Shown here piece by piece: positions 62,230-64,000 of a stretch of 64,000 nucleotides of DNA. The stretch comes from CAUPWF01 sp964367905. GTDB lineage: Bacteria; Bacillota; Clostridia; Lachnospirales; Lachnospiraceae. The translations under genes were made by a program, and so were the position numbers. Within the stretch, counting starts at the first letter, position 1; the number at the start of each line of letters is the position of its first letter. Under the pieces are notes generated by a model. The model did no database searches. It saw only the letters and a list, made by a program, of their open reading frames with translations, and had not been told where the DNA came from. The stretch lies in contig CAYIZP010000002.1 in NCBI GenBank assembly GCA_964367905.1, positions 1-64,000 on the forward strand, read 5' to 3'.

Positions 62230-63429
62230 ATGAAATATGTAATCGTACTTGGAGATGGGATGGCCGATGAGCCAATCGAGAAGTTAAATGGAAGAACACC
62301 GCTTGAGGTGGCAAAAACTCCTACCATGGATGAAATGGCTAGGGTGGCAGAAATTGGTTTGGTGCATACTGTGGCAGAAGGAATAAGTCCTGGTAGTGAT
62401 ATTGCGAATCTGTCTGTATTGGGATATGATACCACGAAATGTTATACGGGGCGCTCTCCGCTAGAAGCATTGAGTATTGGTGTGGATATGAAAGAAAGCG
62501 ATGTATCATTACGTTGTAATTTGGTTACACTTTCAGAAGAGGAAGCAAATTATGAAGACAAGACCATTATCGACCATAGTGCTTCTGAAATATCAACAGA
62601 GGAGGCAGCGATCTTAGTAGAGGCTCTGCAAGAGATGTTAGAGGATTCCTTCAAACTATATGTGGGAACTAGTTATCGACATCTGCTTGTGTGGGATCAA
62701 GGAGAAGTGTTATCATTTACGGCTCCTCATGATATCTTGGAACAGAAAATAGGAGGATATCTTCCTAGCGAGCAGGTATTTCTGGATATAATGAAGAAGA
62801 GTTATGAGATTCTTGCCAATCATCCAATCAATATTGAACGAAAGAAAAAGGGGTTGAATCCAGCCAACAGTGCATGGTTTTGGGGCGCAGGAACAAAACC
62901 GAGCTTAGAAGATTTTAAAGAAAAATATGGAAAACAGGCTGCAATGATTTCGGCAGTGGATTTATTGAAGGGAATCGCAGTCGGTGCCAATATGCATAAT
63001 ATTGAAGTAGAAGGCGCCAATGGTGGACTTCACACCAATTATATAGGAAAAGCAAAGGCCGCAGTCGATGCACTTGTGGAAGATGGGTTTGATATGGTGT
63101 ATATCCATGTGGAAGCGCCAGACGAGATGGGACATCAAGGTGAACTAGATGATAAAATTCAAGCAATCGAGTGGTTAGACGAGAAAGTTATTCGTGTAGT
63201 TAAGGATGGGCTAGACTCGAAGGGAGTTCCTTACAGAATGCTAGTACTACCAGACCACCCGACACCGGTTGCAATTCGAACACATACAAACAAGCCGGTT
63301 CCATATATGTTGTATGAGAGTCAATGTAGAGAAGACTTAGGAGAACAAACATATAGTGAGCAATTTGCAGAGAATACAGGAAAGGTATTCGATAGCGGTT
63401 GCGACCTAATGACCACATTCTTAAACTAA
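62230..63429 (+). CDS. apgM: ApgM-type phosphoglycerate mutase-like protein, probable homoserine kinase
   Basis: A 399-residue alkaline-phosphatase superfamily protein with IVLGDGMADEP, the catalytic serine region GSDIANLSVLGYD, HVEAPDEMGHQG and LPDHPTP. This subgroup is annotated as cofactor-independent phosphoglycerate mutase, but where it follows hom it is thought to act as an alternative homoserine kinase. A proper gpmI exists at 12880, and no thrB is seen, which favours the kinase role (inferred). GGAG selects ATG 62230; ATG 62227 is also possible. Confidence 0.88.
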   Translation: MKYVIVLGDGMADEPIEKLNGRTPLEVAKTPTMDEMARVAEIGLVHTVAEGISPGSDIANLSVLGYDTTKCYTGRSPLEALSIGVDMKESDVSLRCNLVTLSEEEANYEDKTIIDHSASEISTEEAAILVEALQEMLEDSFKLYVGTSYRHLLVWDQGEVLSFTAPHDILEQKIGGYLPSEQVFLDIMKKSYEILANHPINIERKKKGLNPANSAWFWGAGTKPSLEDFKEKYGKQAAMISAVDLLKGIAVGANMHNIEVEGANGGLHTNYIGKAKAAVDALVEDGFDMVYIHVEAPDEMGHQGELDDKIQAIEWLDEKVIRVVKDGLDSKGVPYRMLVLPDHPTPVAIRTHTNKPVPYMLYESQCREDLGEQTYSEQFAENTGKVFDSGCDLMTTFLN

Positions 63430-63440
63430 AATCAAGGGAA

Positions 63441-63487
63441 GGGGACGGGGGAAGGGTGAATCTTTGATTCATATCTCCCCCGTCCCC
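63441..63487 (+). terminator. Terminator after apgM, repeated element copy 2
   Basis: A 12-bp GC-rich stem (63441-63452 with 63476-63487, GGGGACGGGGGA) and inner TGAAT/ATTCA. Nearly the same as 31999-32047. The U-tract is poor. Confidence 0.7.
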
Positions 63488-63524
63488 TGAACCTTCCCCA
63501 GCAGACGACTGAAAGGAGTTTGAC

Positions 63525-64000
63525 ATGATCAATGAAATCGATTTGACGAAGAAGTTATCTAAGGAAAATTATAGTATGTTGATGGACAAGTTGGAAGTGC
63601 AACTTGGAGCATTGCAGAGAAGATGTATCGACTTGAAGATTCCAGTAGTTATTTTATTTGAGGGATTGGATGTATCAGGAAAGGGAGTGCAGATTAGTAA
63701 ATTAGTGCATTCCATGGATCCGAGATGGTTTCAAGTGTATCCGATGAAACAGGAAGCAGAAGCTGAGGCAATGAGACCGTTTTTATGGAGGTACTGGAAT
63801 AAGCTTCCGAAAGATGGAGAAATTTCTATCTTCGATTATAGCTGGTATCACGCAGTGACCTCAGAGGTATTTCGGAAGAAAGAGATGGAGCATGACCCTA
63901 AGGTACTTCGTCAAGAAATTAATGAGTTTGAGCGTCAGATTGTAGATGGCGGAACTTGCTTAATCAAGTTGTATTTATTGATTGAGCATGACGAACAGTA
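63525..64000 (+). CDS. PPK2-family polyphosphate:AMP/nucleotide phosphotransferase, partial
   Basis: The first 158 codons are present and the gene runs off the window. The product starts MINEIDLTKKLSKENY and has the Walker A-like FEGLDVSGKGVQISKL, MRPFLWRYWNKLPKDG and IFDYSWYH, which mark polyphosphate kinase 2-type enzymes, closest to the PAP group that makes ADP from AMP. AAAGGAG lies 6 nt before the ATG. A tandem second PPK2 domain may follow beyond the window. Confidence 0.85.
   Translation, partial: MINEIDLTKKLSKENYSMLMDKLEVQLGALQRRCIDLKIPVVILFEGLDVSGKGVQISKLVHSMDPRWFQVYPMKQEAEAEAMRPFLWRYWNKLPKDGEISIFDYSWYHAVTSEVFRKKEMEHDPKVLRQEINEFERQIVDGGTCLIKLYLLIEHDEQ

Noticed and set aside
1..64000. 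CRISPR arrays, insertion sequences, prophage
   Set aside because: No regularly spaced repeats, transposase motifs, integrase with full catalytic set or phage structural genes were seen on either strand.

Overview
The window looks like chromosome of a spore-forming, low-GC Clostridia, most likely a Lachnospiraceae-type member. Supporting signs are SpoIIM-like and SpoVB-like genes, an ISC-type cluster led by an Rrf2 regulator, a single-strand binding protein with two OB folds, class III fructose bisphosphatase, strong AGGAGG ribosome-binding sites and TTGACA/TATAAT promoters. No phage, transposase or CRISPR was seen. The species cannot be named from sequence alone.

Layout. 1-9161 (housekeeping): rny, an ADP-ribose pyrophosphatase, a SpoIIM-like gene, a catalytically degenerate XerD-like gene, spoVB on the minus strand, then iscR-iscS-iscU-mnmA and a PHP phosphatase. 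9180-14418 (glycolysis): gap, pgk, tpiA, gpmI, with a palindrome-rich block between gap and pgk. 14419-24323: a large foldback repeat, a small unknown gene, a noncoding stretch, then a surface-glycan cluster: LCP ligase, UDP-sugar dehydratase, priming transferase, WbuB-like transferase and the three CapE/CapF/CapG enzymes for UDP-L-FucNAc. 24320-31993: an OmpR-type two-component system divergent from a MacB-like efflux operon with two adaptor genes, the second carrying an Ig-like insert, followed by an acidic lipoprotein gene that seems to have a one-base frameshift. 32056-32899: small DUF4234 and DUF2752 membrane proteins.

33031-47007 is the most striking region. A minus-strand run (PAS-HTH regulator, ygeX, ygeY, ygeW, arcC, NCS2 permease) and a plus-strand run (ssnA, ygfK, xdhD) diverge from a 190-bp regulatory region. 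This matches the anaerobic purine/urate degradation cluster known from gut bacteria. It would import the purine, open the ring with a molybdenum hydroxylase, amidohydrolase and YgfK redox system, cleave 2,3-diaminopropionate to pyruvate and ammonia, and gain ATP from carbamoyl phosphate.

47057-64000 returns to housekeeping genes: tRNA-Trp, an RpoD-type sigma factor, pdxY, typA, ssb, dapA-dapB, fbp, a small lipoprotein, a eukaryote-type hisA, secA, prfB with its programmed frameshift, an ACT-domain gene with hom and apgM (threonine branch), and the start of a PPK2-family kinase.

Two 100-N gaps (12574-12673 and 30226-30325) are each flanked by an identical 55-bp duplication. They look like assembly joins of contigs that really overlap. 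Closing the second one repairs the reading frame of the second adaptor gene.
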